Below, piece by piece: positions 1 through 7,358 of a DNA stretch of 57,994 nt (its first letter is position 1; each line of letters begins with the position of its first letter). The stretch is from Pseudomonadota bacterium (GTDB lineage: Bacteria > Pseudomonadota > Gammaproteobacteria > Acidiferrobacterales > Acidiferrobacteraceae): contig JAJYHM010000037.1 of the NCBI GenBank assembly GCA_021784755.1, positions 1 to 57,994 of the forward strand. The letters run 5' to 3'. The translations under genes and the position numbers were made by a program. The notes under the pieces were generated by a model, which saw only the letters and a program-made list of their open reading frames with translations, did not search any database and was not told the origin of the DNA.

Positions 1-177
1 GAATGGCAGGAAAGGAAACACGGGAACGTTTGGCGCGCTTCATCGCCAATGGGGTATCGCCAAACCGCACGCGGCGCGTGGATTGAAGAAGCCGAGGAAG
101 GTGGCGCCGACAATCCGACCACCCGAGTCCGCAAGCTGGTGGACTCTCTGCAGCAGAAGATCAAGGCGCCACTGTGA
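1..177 (+). CDS. Partial open frame at window edge, unrecognised
   Basis: Frame 1 is open from the first base to a TGA at 175-177 and ends with a protein-like stretch (WIEEAEEGG, then TTRVRKLVDSLQQ). Frame 3 over the first 85 bases also reads plausibly (ETRERLARFIANGVSPNRTRR) and would join the frame-1 tail if there were a one-base shift near base 80-90. The tail loosely resembles the C-terminus of YdeI/OmpD-associated proteins (W-I-x-x-A, then T-R-x-R-K), but this is too weak to name. The start lies outside the window. Bases 178-352 hold no recognisable gene. Confidence 0.25.
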   Translation, partial: EWQERKHGNVWRASSPMGYRQTARGAWIEEAEEGGADNPTTRVRKLVDSLQQKIKAPL

Positions 178-352
178 GGCGGCAGTTGCAAACAGCTGCC
201 TGGGCTCTGGGAATCGGTGCGCCAGCAAATCTGGCCCACGCACCCGCTCCAACGGCTTCGTGCCTTAATACCGTCTCGAGGTCGTGAGTCCTTGGAGTAT
301 TACGAGCCAAAGACGCTTTTCCGGATCGTGTTTATCGGTTATTCTCAAGACT

Positions 353-862
353 ATGGCCACGCTCGGGAAGGGTGTCGAATACGCTCTCCATTGTCTGCTT
401 TATCTCACCGATCCGCCGGCAGGTCGCAGCCTCGCCGTGGGCGACATTGCGCGTTTCCAGGGCGTGTCGGAGACCTACTTGGCAAAGATCTTCACCAAGC
501 TGAAGAAAGCCGGGCTCGTGCGGTCCGCGCTTGGCGCCAAGGGGGGCTATGAGCTGGCACGACCCGCGGCGCGGATCACGTTCTGGGATGTGGCAGTCGC
601 CGTCGAGGGCGAGATCCGCTTGTTCGAGTGCTGGAACATCCGCATGAAAAGTGCGATTCGCCGAGGGCGGCCCGAGCCCGAGTGGATAACACAGGGGCCC
701 TGTGCGATTCATCAGGTCATGATGGAGGCCGAGGCAGGTATCAAGGCCGCCCTCGGCGCGAAGACCTTGGCGTGGCTCGCAGGAGAGGTCGGCCGCAAGG
801 TCCCGGCATCGGAGCGCGAGCAGATCGTCCGCTGGTTTGCGCAGGAGGCGTCGGGCGACTAG
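353..862 (+). CDS. Rrf2-family transcriptional regulator
   Basis: A 169-residue winged-helix repressor/activator of the Rrf2 family. The N-terminus (TLGKGVEYALHCLLYL) and the helix-turn-helix region (IARFQGVSETYLAKIFTKL, then GLVRSALGAKGGYELAR) match the family closely. The ATG at 353 was chosen because homologues begin just before this helix; the frame is also open upstream to 284. Iron-sulfur Rrf2 proteins (IscR, NsrR) use three closely spaced cysteines. Only two are visible here, in FEC and GPC, separated by a longer insertion, so cluster binding is doubtful. The next gene, 61 bases downstream on the same strand, is a flavoprotein oxidoreductase and a likely target. Confidence 0.85.
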   Translation: MATLGKGVEYALHCLLYLTDPPAGRSLAVGDIARFQGVSETYLAKIFTKLKKAGLVRSALGAKGGYELARPAARITFWDVAVAVEGEIRLFECWNIRMKSAIRRGRPEPEWITQGPCAIHQVMMEAEAGIKAALGAKTLAWLAGEVGRKVPASEREQIVRWFAQEASGD

Positions 863-883
863 CCAAATTTTTTGATCTAAATT

Positions 884-900
884 CGGATAACAGCGATCCG
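884..900. promoter_or_regulatory. Small inverted repeat, possible Rrf2 operator
   Basis: CGGAT (884-888) and ATCCG (896-900) form an inverted repeat with a 7-nt spacer. It sits in the 61-bp gap between the Rrf2 gene and the oxidoreductase, about 24 bases before the latter's start codon. Location is the only argument for an operator, and arms of 5 bp can arise by chance. Confidence 0.2.
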
Positions 901-923
901 CATTCGCTGAGAAAGGAGAGACT

Positions 924-2135
924 ATGCCTCATCTTGTTATCGCCGGCGGCGGCTTCGCCGGATTCTGGGGCGCCTTGAGCGCCGTGCGGCAGGCCGAGGC
1001 CCTTGGGAGGCGGCCCGATACCCTCATAACCCTCATCAATCGCGATGCCTATCACGGCATCCGCCCCCGTTTCTATGAGGCCGAGGTTACCTCCGCGCGC
1101 GTCCCTCTCGAGCGCTGGCTGACCCCTCTTGGCATCCAGGTCGTTACTGCGGAGATTCTTGAAGCGGAGGCGGTCTCGCGGCGGCTCCATCTCGCCCGCG
1201 GGCGTGTCATGGATTACGATGCCTTGATCCTGGCCACGGGCAGCAGTTTATCGGTCCCCGCTGTGTTTGGCGCGGATCGCGTGTTCCATGTCGACACCTT
1301 CACGGGAGCTGATGTCCTGCACCAGCATCTGCGCGCACTTGCGGACACGGGTTTCCCCACGGAGGCATCTCGGACCGTGGCCGTGATCGGCGCCGGTCTT
1401 ACCGGCCTTGAGGTCGTAACGGCGCTCCCTGAGCGGTTGCGAGCGCTGGCGCCCCAGGCCCCGGAATTTGCCGTCCACCTCATCGACCGGGCGACCGAGG
1501 TCGGCCTCGATTATGAAAGCGAGGCGGGTCGATACATCAGGGACCGCCTGCGGCACCTCGGTATCGTAGTCCATGCCGGCCAGGAGGTGGTCCACCACGA
1601 AGGATGCGTGCTGCGGCTTAAGGACGGCACGGTCGTGCCGGCTGCGACCGTCATTCTCGCTACTGGGTTGAGAGCAAGCCCTCTTGCGGCCGCGTTCTCG
1701 GGCCCTCGGGATGCCCTGGGGCGGCTGGCGGTCGACGACTTTCTGCGGTTGCCGGAGCATCCGGAGGTCCTGGCCGCAGGCGACGTGTCCTGGGCGCGCA
1801 CCGACGCGAATCGCAGTGCGCTTATGTCCTGCCAGCACGCCATCCCTCAAGGGAAGTTTGCGGGTCATAACGCCGTAAATCTTCTTTTTGGACGGGACCT
1901 CGTCCCCTATGCGCAGCCGCGTTACAACACCTGTCTCGATCTGGGCCCCGAGGACGCCCTGGTCACGGTAGGCTGGGAGCGGCGTCTACAGACCATCGGC
2001 CCGGATGCCAAGGCCCTGAAGACCGAGATATTGACCCGCTGGATCCACCCGCCCGCCGATCTGGATGAGGCGCTTGCGCTTGCCTGGCCACCCTTGGACA
2101 GGCAGCCGGGAGGGGTTCCGGACGGAGCGGATTGA
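924..2135 (+). CDS. NAD(P)/FAD-dependent oxidoreductase, NDH-2-like
   Basis: A 403-residue two-dinucleotide-binding flavoprotein resembling type II NADH dehydrogenases. An N-terminal FAD Rossmann motif (VIAGGGFAGFWGAL, residues about 4-17) is followed near residue 155 by the NAD(P)-binding GxGxxG motif (VAVIGAGLTGLEVV). The family FAD segment AAGDVSWAR and the conserved CQHAIPQGKFAGHNA lie near residues 285-315. Such enzymes pass electrons from NAD(P)H to quinone at the inner membrane face without pumping protons. The start has a good ribosome site (GAAAGGAGAG). The Rrf2 gene directly upstream suggests redox or nitrosative control. Quinone use is inferred from family resemblance. Confidence 0.82.
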   Translation: MPHLVIAGGGFAGFWGALSAVRQAEALGRRPDTLITLINRDAYHGIRPRFYEAEVTSARVPLERWLTPLGIQVVTAEILEAEAVSRRLHLARGRVMDYDALILATGSSLSVPAVFGADRVFHVDTFTGADVLHQHLRALADTGFPTEASRTVAVIGAGLTGLEVVTALPERLRALAPQAPEFAVHLIDRATEVGLDYESEAGRYIRDRLRHLGIVVHAGQEVVHHEGCVLRLKDGTVVPAATVILATGLRASPLAAAFSGPRDALGRLAVDDFLRLPEHPEVLAAGDVSWARTDANRSALMSCQHAIPQGKFAGHNAVNLLFGRDLVPYAQPRYNTCLDLGPEDALVTVGWERRLQTIGPDAKALKTEILTRWIHPPADLDEALALAWPPLDRQPGGVPDGAD

Positions 2136-2161
2136 GGAGGCCGAGGCCCTGGCAGGCGGCC

Positions 2162-2776
2162 TCAAGGGTCGTTTGACGCGTCCCTTGCCGCGGCCGGTCC
2201 CAGGCCGAGCCAGCTCAAAACGGTCTCCTGGGTTTCCTCCAGGCCTTCTCGCGAGAGGCTCGAAAAGGGCAGGAGATAGGCGGTCTCAGGGGCCACCTGG
2301 GCCATTTCCCGAAGCAGGCGGTGACGCTCGTTGCGATTGACCTTGTCGGCCTTGGAGAGGAGCACCAGGATCGGGACATCGACCCGGCTTTGGAGGAGGG
2401 CGTGATCTTCGGCCTTCAGGCCCTGGCGGATGTCGGCCAGGAGCACGAGGCCCTTCAGGCTCCGGCGCTCCTCAAGATAGGCGGTCGTGAGCGCGAGGAA
2501 GGTATGGCGCAGGGCCTGCGGCACTTTAGCGTAGCCGTAGCCCGGGAGGTCGATCAGGCGGTGATCCCGCGACAGCGCAAAGACATTCAGCTGCTGCGTG
2601 CGCCCCGGTGTCTTGCTCACGCGGGCAAGCCCCGTCTGTCCGGTCAGCGCATTCAAGGCGCTGGATTTGCCGGCGTTCGAGCGGCCGCCGAAGGCCACCT
2701 CGGCGCCCGTGTCGGGCGGCAGGTCGCGCACGGACGGGGCGCCCATCAGAAAGGCCGCGTCACGAAGCGTGGGCAT
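2162..2776 (-). CDS. ysxC: Ribosome-biogenesis GTPase YsxC/EngB (YihA)
   Basis: A 204-residue small GTPase needed for assembly of the large ribosomal subunit. All G motifs are present: GGRSNAGKSS (G1), a threonine in TPGRTQQLN (G2), DLPGYGYA (G3), LSKADK (G4) and FSS (G5). Length and order fit EngB exactly. It overlaps the 3' end of rnd by 17 bases and is probably co-transcribed with it. Its end faces the NDH-2-like gene 27 bases away, with no clear hairpin between. Confidence 0.95.
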   Translation of the reverse strand: MPTLRDAAFLMGAPSVRDLPPDTGAEVAFGGRSNAGKSSALNALTGQTGLARVSKTPGRTQQLNVFALSRDHRLIDLPGYGYAKVPQALRHTFLALTTAYLEERRSLKGLVLLADIRQGLKAEDHALLQSRVDVPILVLLSKADKVNRNERHRLLREMAQVAPETAYLLPFSSLSREGLEETQETVLSWLGLGPAAARDASNDP

Positions 2777-3866
2777 GGTGCTCCGCGATCTCTGTCATGA
2801 GCCGCTCGCCCTCGATTTCGAGGACGTCGGCGCGCCAGCCTTGGGCGAGATTCCCGGGAGACGCCCCTTGTGCGATCTCTTTCAGGGTGCGGCGCGAGCC
2901 TATGACCCCCGGCTGGATGCCGAGCGTCTGGGCGTGCGCATCAATAAGGGTGGTAAGCGCCTGATAGACGCCCTCTTCCTCGGGGCTCAGGCGGGCGGCG
3001 GGCCACGGATGGGTCGGCCGGTCGGGGGCGTCGTGGATGACGGTCAGTAGCCGATCGCCCAAACGCTGGATCTGCCGCTCGTCCAGTCCTCGTCGGTGTT
3101 CCAGGTCGGCGCGCGCCTTCGGGGGGCGGGCTGCGAGGTCCACGAGCACTGCATCGGCGAGCACCCAGGTGCGCGGCAGATCGGCCTGGCGCGCCGCCTC
3201 CTCGCGCCAGAGCAGCAGCGCCTGAAAGAGGCCCTGGGCTGGCGTGGAGAGCCCGGACCCCTGGCGATAGCGGCGTACCAACTGCTCGGGCGAGAAGCGG
3301 TAGAGCGCGGGGTCATTCAGCGCAGCGCAGTCTTCGAGGAGCCACGCCACGCGCCCAAGTCGTTCGAGCTCGCCGAGGAGGGCTGCGCGCAGGGTATCGA
3401 GATAGCGCACGTCGTCTTGCGCGTAGGCGAGCTGCCGCTCGCTCAAGGGCCGCGCCGCCCAGTTGGTGCGGGTCACGTCCTTGGTGAGCTCCACTTTGAG
3501 GAGCTTCGCCACCAGATTGGCGTAGCCGATCTGCTCGTCATGGCCCACGAGAGCCGCCGCGATCTGCGTGTCGAAGAGTGGCGCGGGCAGGACGCCGGTT
3601 TCCTGCAGGAGGAGCTCCAGGTCTTGGCGGCCGGCGTGCAGGATCTTCACGCCGGGGCCCGCGAGCGCTTGACCCAGGGGCCTGATATCGAGGCCCAAGG
3701 GATCGGTGAGCACGATGCCGTCCGGCGTCGCCGTCTGGATCAGGCAGAGCTTGGCGTAATAGGTGCGTTCGCGGACGAATTCGGTATCGAGGCCCGTCCA
3801 GGGCGACGCGGCGATCGCCGCGCTCAAGGCGGCAAGCGCGGTACCGCCTGTCAGAAGTTCAGTCAT
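2760..3866 (-). CDS. rnd: Ribonuclease D
   Basis: A 368-residue DEDD-family 3'-5' exoribonuclease that trims tRNA and other structured RNA 3' ends. ExoI carries D27 and E29 in GLDTEFVRERTYYAKLCLIQ, ExoII an aspartate in HAGRQDLELL, and ExoIII the tyrosine and aspartate of YAQDDVRYL. The C-terminal half includes the HRDC-type segment (HRRGLDERQIQRLGDRLL) typical of RNase D. The ATG at 3866 is divergent from the membrane-protein gene at 3978, so the 111-bp gap should hold promoters for both. Confidence 0.94.
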   Translation of the reverse strand: MTELLTGGTALAALSAAIAASPWTGLDTEFVRERTYYAKLCLIQTATPDGIVLTDPLGLDIRPLGQALAGPGVKILHAGRQDLELLLQETGVLPAPLFDTQIAAALVGHDEQIGYANLVAKLLKVELTKDVTRTNWAARPLSERQLAYAQDDVRYLDTLRAALLGELERLGRVAWLLEDCAALNDPALYRFSPEQLVRRYRQGSGLSTPAQGLFQALLLWREEAARQADLPRTWVLADAVLVDLAARPPKARADLEHRRGLDERQIQRLGDRLLTVIHDAPDRPTHPWPAARLSPEEEGVYQALTTLIDAHAQTLGIQPGVIGSRRTLKEIAQGASPGNLAQGWRADVLEIEGERLMTEIAEHHAHAS

Positions 3867-3977
3867 GGGTCGGCCAGTGTAGAGGGATACGGCGTTTTCT
3901 TCCAGCCGCGAAGCAGTTTATTATCCGTCCCTATGCTACCGCCCTCGCCCGTGCCTCCCTTGCGTGCGTGCCCCTAG

Positions 3978-4478
3978 ATGCGGGCACTGCTCAAACTGTT
4001 TCTCGATATCGGGTTTTTGTCGGGGCGCCCGCAGGATCTGCCGGCCTCCCGCGCCCTGCTGGTGCTGGTGGCTGTATTGGCCTTGTTGACTAATTATCTG
4101 GTGGACACGGGCTTTTCGCATAACATGCAGCGGCTCAGTTTCGCCACCGCCCAGACCTCGCTGCTCGGTCTCTGGGTCGGGCTCTTTATCGCCATCCGTC
4201 GTTTCTGGATCCGCTACGGGCAGACCATGACCGCGATCTACGGGAGTAATGTCCTGATCAACCTAATCACCTGGCCGCTCTCTCTCGGACACGGCTTTGG
4301 CGCCGTGGCGTCCGAAGTGCTGGCCATCGCGCTTGCGCTCTGGTTTGCAGCGATCGTCACCAAGATCCTCTGGCACGCGCTCGAGCTGCCGCTGGTCTTG
4401 AGTGCACTCATGACCCTGACAGGCATTTTTTTGAGCGGCTGGGTCCTGATCACCCTCTTTCCTCTTCCTAAAAGCTGA
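3978..4478 (+). CDS. Four-helix integral membrane protein, unknown function
   Basis: 166 residues with about four hydrophobic segments (starting near residues 25, 57, 85-120 and 135), separated by short charged loops such as RRFWIRYGQ. The shape resembles Yip1/DUF-type small membrane proteins, but no diagnostic motif is visible and no function is assigned. The stop overlaps the start of mpl (ATGA-type junction), so the two are translationally coupled. No strong ribosome site precedes the ATG; the start was chosen because the protein reads directly into the conserved hydrophobic core. Confidence 0.75.
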   Translation: MRALLKLFLDIGFLSGRPQDLPASRALLVLVAVLALLTNYLVDTGFSHNMQRLSFATAQTSLLGLWVGLFIAIRRFWIRYGQTMTAIYGSNVLINLITWPLSLGHGFGAVASEVLAIALALWFAAIVTKILWHALELPLVLSALMTLTGIFLSGWVLITLFPLPKS

Positions 4479-5836
4479 TGCGCATCCATATTCTCGGAAT
4501 TGGCGGCACGTTCATGGGGGGGCTCGCTTTGTTGGCGCGGGCCTCAGGTTTCGATGTCACGGGGTCCGATCGCGGGATCTATCCCCCGATGAGCGATCAG
4601 TTGCGGGCGAGCGGCATTGTCCTGACCGAGGGCTACGACAGGCTCCCGCAGCCGGCCCCCGATCTCGTCGTCATCGGCAACGCCCTGTCACGGGGAAATC
4701 CGGCGGTCGAGGAGGTCCTGAACGCCGGTATCCCCTATGTATCGGGGCCGCAGTGGCTCGCCGAGCACGTCCTGCATGACCGCTTCGTCATCGCCGTCGC
4801 CGGCACCCATGGCAAGACCACGGTCACGAGCATCGTGACATGGATCCTCGAGGAGGCGGGACTCGAACCCGGCTTTCTGATCGGCGGCGTGCCCCAGGAT
4901 TTCGGGGTATCCGCGCGGCTCACGGAGTCGCGCTTCTTCGTGGTCGAGGCCGACGAGTACGACACGGCCTTTTTCGATAAGCGCGCCAAGTTCGTCCATT
5001 ACCGGCCCCGGGCCGTCATCTTGAACAATTTGGAGTACGATCATGCCGACATCTACCCGGATTTAGCGTCTATCTCCCGTCAGTTTCAGCATTTATTGCG
5101 GATCGTGCCGGGTACTGGGCTGATCGTCGCGAATGGTACCGACCCGGCCATCGCCGAGGTGCTTGCGGCGGGCGCCTGGACGCCCATCGAGTATTTCTCG
5201 AGATCCGACGGGTGGGAGGCGGAGTTGTTGGCGCCCGATGGTAGTGCCTTCCGGGTGCGCTTGCGTGGCGTCGAGCTCGGCACCGTGCGCTGGGGACTCG
5301 CCGGCCGCCACAATGTGGCCAATGCGCTCGCGGCCTTGAGCGCGGCGCGTTTCGCCGGGGTCGCCCCCGAGACGGCCTTGCGCGCGCTTGCGACCTTCCG
5401 TGGCGTGAAAAGACGGCTCGAAGTCTTCGGGAGCGCGCGCGGTGTCACGGTGTATGACGATTTCGCGCACCACCCGACCGCTATAAGGGCCACGATCGAG
5501 GCCCTGAAGGCGCGGGTGGCGCCGGCGCGGGTCCTCGCCGTCCTGGAGCCGCGCTCCAATACCATGCGTCAGGGCGTGCACCGCGAGACCCTTGGTCCCT
5601 CGCTTGCCGCGGCCGATGCGATCTACATCTATGCCCCGCCGGACATCGGTTGGGATGTCGAGGCGGCGGTCACGGGGGGGCCGGATTGCCACGCCCACGT
5701 CTCTTCTACGCACGAGGATCTGATCGCGAGTCTGGTGGCCGATGCCCACGCTGGCGACCATGTGCTCATCATGAGCAACGGCGGCTTCGCGGGCCTGCAC
5801 GGCCGCCTGCTTACTGCCCTGGGGACTACCTCTTGA
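4478..5836 (+). CDS. mpl: UDP-N-acetylmuramate:murein-tripeptide ligase Mpl
   Basis: A 452-residue Mur-ligase-family enzyme that reattaches recycled L-Ala-gamma-D-Glu-meso-DAP to UDP-MurNAc in the cytoplasm. The N-terminal Rossmann domain starts MRIHILGIGGTFMGGLALLA; the ATP loop AGTHGKTTVTS lies near residue 108; EADEYDTAFFDKRAKF follows as the Mur central motif. The C-terminal domain contains YDDFAHHPTAI and LEPRSNTM. The GIGGTFMGG start and overall length separate Mpl from MurC. Its last 11 bases overlap the convergent gene on the other strand. Confidence 0.94.
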   Translation: MRIHILGIGGTFMGGLALLARASGFDVTGSDRGIYPPMSDQLRASGIVLTEGYDRLPQPAPDLVVIGNALSRGNPAVEEVLNAGIPYVSGPQWLAEHVLHDRFVIAVAGTHGKTTVTSIVTWILEEAGLEPGFLIGGVPQDFGVSARLTESRFFVVEADEYDTAFFDKRAKFVHYRPRAVILNNLEYDHADIYPDLASISRQFQHLLRIVPGTGLIVANGTDPAIAEVLAAGAWTPIEYFSRSDGWEAELLAPDGSAFRVRLRGVELGTVRWGLAGRHNVANALAALSAARFAGVAPETALRALATFRGVKRRLEVFGSARGVTVYDDFAHHPTAIRATIEALKARVAPARVLAVLEPRSNTMRQGVHRETLGPSLAAADAIYIYAPPDIGWDVEAAVTGGPDCHAHVSSTHEDLIASLVADAHAGDHVLIMSNGGFAGLHGRLLTALGTTS

Positions 5837-6320
5837 CGCCGCCCCCATGGATGTACTGGGAAAAGAGCGCCACATCGTTGCTCACGCGCCGGAACAGATG
5901 GTCGAGGCTGATCACCGCATGTTCCAGGAGATTCACCGCGATATAAGGGTGTTCCACGCGGATACGCTTATATTTGGCGCGCGACAGTAAGAGTACGCGT
6001 GTGTCGTCGGACTTGGCGCGCATGCGCGCCGAGCGCGGCTTGCGGTCGAAAAACGACATTTCGCCCATGAGCTCACCTTCGGTCATGCGTCCGACCTCGC
6101 TCTCCTGGCCGCCATCGTCGTAATAGAGCGCCACCTCGCCCTTCACCACGAAGTAGAGGGCCTCGCCGACCTCACCTATGTCGGCAATCGTATCGTTCTT
6201 GCGAAACTGTACGAGCTCCGTGTAATCGAGCAGCGTCTCGACCTCCTTGATCGTGAGCGACTCGCACAGGTATTGGTGGGTCAGGAACTCTGCCAGCTCG
6301 ACCTTGGATTTGCTCGTCAT
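5826..6320 (-). CDS. Cyclic nucleotide-binding (cNMP) domain protein
   Basis: A roughly 164-residue protein made of one cNMP-binding beta-roll. The core reads IGEVGEALYFVVKGEVALYY, followed by the phosphate-binding-cassette-like GELMGEMSFFDRKPRSARM near residues 75-95. No DNA-binding helix-turn-helix follows, so it is a stand-alone sensor/effector rather than a Crp-type regulator. The start at 6320 (TSKSKVELAEF) was preferred over the upstream ATG at 6410 because a GGAG/AGGGA ribosome site precedes it and the upstream extension is not protein-like. Its stop overlaps the end of mpl by 11 bases, tail to tail. Confidence 0.8.
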   Translation of the reverse strand: MTSKSKVELAEFLTHQYLCESLTIKEVETLLDYTELVQFRKNDTIADIGEVGEALYFVVKGEVALYYDDGGQESEVGRMTEGELMGEMSFFDRKPRSARMRAKSDDTRVLLLSRAKYKRIRVEHPYIAVNLLEHAVISLDHLFRRVSNDVALFSQYIHGGGVKR

Positions 6321-6720
6321 TTCCCTAATCTCCGAACACTCGGCTTTTTTATATAGGATAGCCGACATCCTCTTCCGCCACAGAGATCGCCCAGGTTCAC
6401 GGCGCATCATACGGGCCTGGCGTCACCCGCCCGACCCGGGGCTCCGTTCGTCGCCCTCGGCGCGACTTGCCTGCAAGCCGCGTTCTGGTAGACCCCTGTT
6501 TCAGAGGGATCGGCCGCGATACAGTGCCTACAGGCGTTTTCGAGGTCGCACCCACCACCTACCCGGCGGTCGGTTTCGTGACCCGGACAGTATAAGACGC
6601 TTCCGGTACCCGTACTATCCTGAAAGGCGGGTTTCAGGCCGCGCGGCGCATCAATTGGCAAGAGAAAAGCGGCTACAATGGGGACAGTACCATCCCATAT
6701 GTTCTAAAGGAGACAGCGTG
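6321..6720. other. Intergenic region between divergent genes
   Basis: About 400 bases between the cNMP-domain gene (minus) and dsbA (plus). An AT-rich patch at 6341-6364 is bounded by CGGCT/AGCCG and contains TATATAGGATA; it could serve the minus-strand gene. TATAAG at 6591 and TACAAT at 6674 could be -10 elements for dsbA, but no well-spaced -35 was found. No gene was recognised. Confidence 0.5.
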
Positions 6721-7356
6721 ATGAGGAGACAGTTGGCCCTGGTCGTGGGTCTGGTCCTGCCATTAGTGATGACGGCAGCGCAGGCCGGCGTGGTCGAGAG
6801 CATGGAATATGTTCGGGTAAGTCCCACGCAACCCGTGCCCCCAGGACCCAAGATCCTCGTGCAGGAGGTGTTCTGGTACGGCTGTCCACATTGCTTTCAT
6901 CTGGAACCGCTTCTGAACAAGTGGCTTGCGCATAAGCCCGCGGATGTCACGTTCGAGCGGCAGGCGGCCGCGATCAGCCCCTATTGGCTCCCGCAGGCGC
7001 GCGCCTTCTTCGCCTTCAAGGATCTTGGCCTCTTGAAGGCCCTGCATGACAAATTCTTTAACGCCATCCATGTGCATCACGAGGTGCTTGACAACGCCGC
7101 GACCATATCGGCCTGGGTGGCGCACCATAGCCCTGTGAGCGCCGCGCGCTTTACGAGCGTCTACCGTTCCTTTGCCGTGGGTCTTGCGGTGCGTAAAGCC
7201 CGTCAACAGCAGAACGAGGAGGGCATACATTCCGTGCCGACCTTCATAGTGGATGGGCGTTATCGCACGAACCCAAGCCTCGCCGGTGGGCGGCGCCAGC
7301 TGTTGCGCGAGGTCGACTACCTTGTGCATAAGGCGCAGCACGCGGAGACCCATTAA
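6721..7356 (+). CDS. dsbA: Periplasmic thiol:disulfide interchange protein DsbA
   Basis: A 211-residue thioredoxin-fold oxidase that introduces disulfides into exported proteins. A signal peptide (residues 1-20, MRRQLALVVGL to AQAG) directs it to the periplasm. The active site C55-P-H-C58 lies in FWYGCPHCFHLEPL, and the cis-proline loop is GIHSVPTFIVDG. The ATG at 6721 follows AAGGAGACAGC; a GTG three bases earlier is an alternative. The open frame extends far upstream, but that part has no family similarity. The acetolactate-synthase-like gene begins two bases after the stop, so the two are probably co-transcribed. Confidence 0.94.
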   Translation: MRRQLALVVGLVLPLVMTAAQAGVVESMEYVRVSPTQPVPPGPKILVQEVFWYGCPHCFHLEPLLNKWLAHKPADVTFERQAAAISPYWLPQARAFFAFKDLGLLKALHDKFFNAIHVHHEVLDNAATISAWVAHHSPVSAARFTSVYRSFAVGLAVRKARQQQNEEGIHSVPTFIVDGRYRTNPSLAGGRRQLLREVDYLVHKAQHAETH

Positions 7357-7358
7357 CG

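Noticed and set aside
217..552. A plus-strand frame upstream of and overlapping the Rrf2 gene
   Set aside because: It is arginine-rich, out of frame with the clear Rrf2 coding sequence, and has no family resemblance.
6655..6679. TTGGCA and TACAAT as a dsbA promoter
   Set aside because: The spacer is only 13 bases, too short for a sigma-70 promoter.
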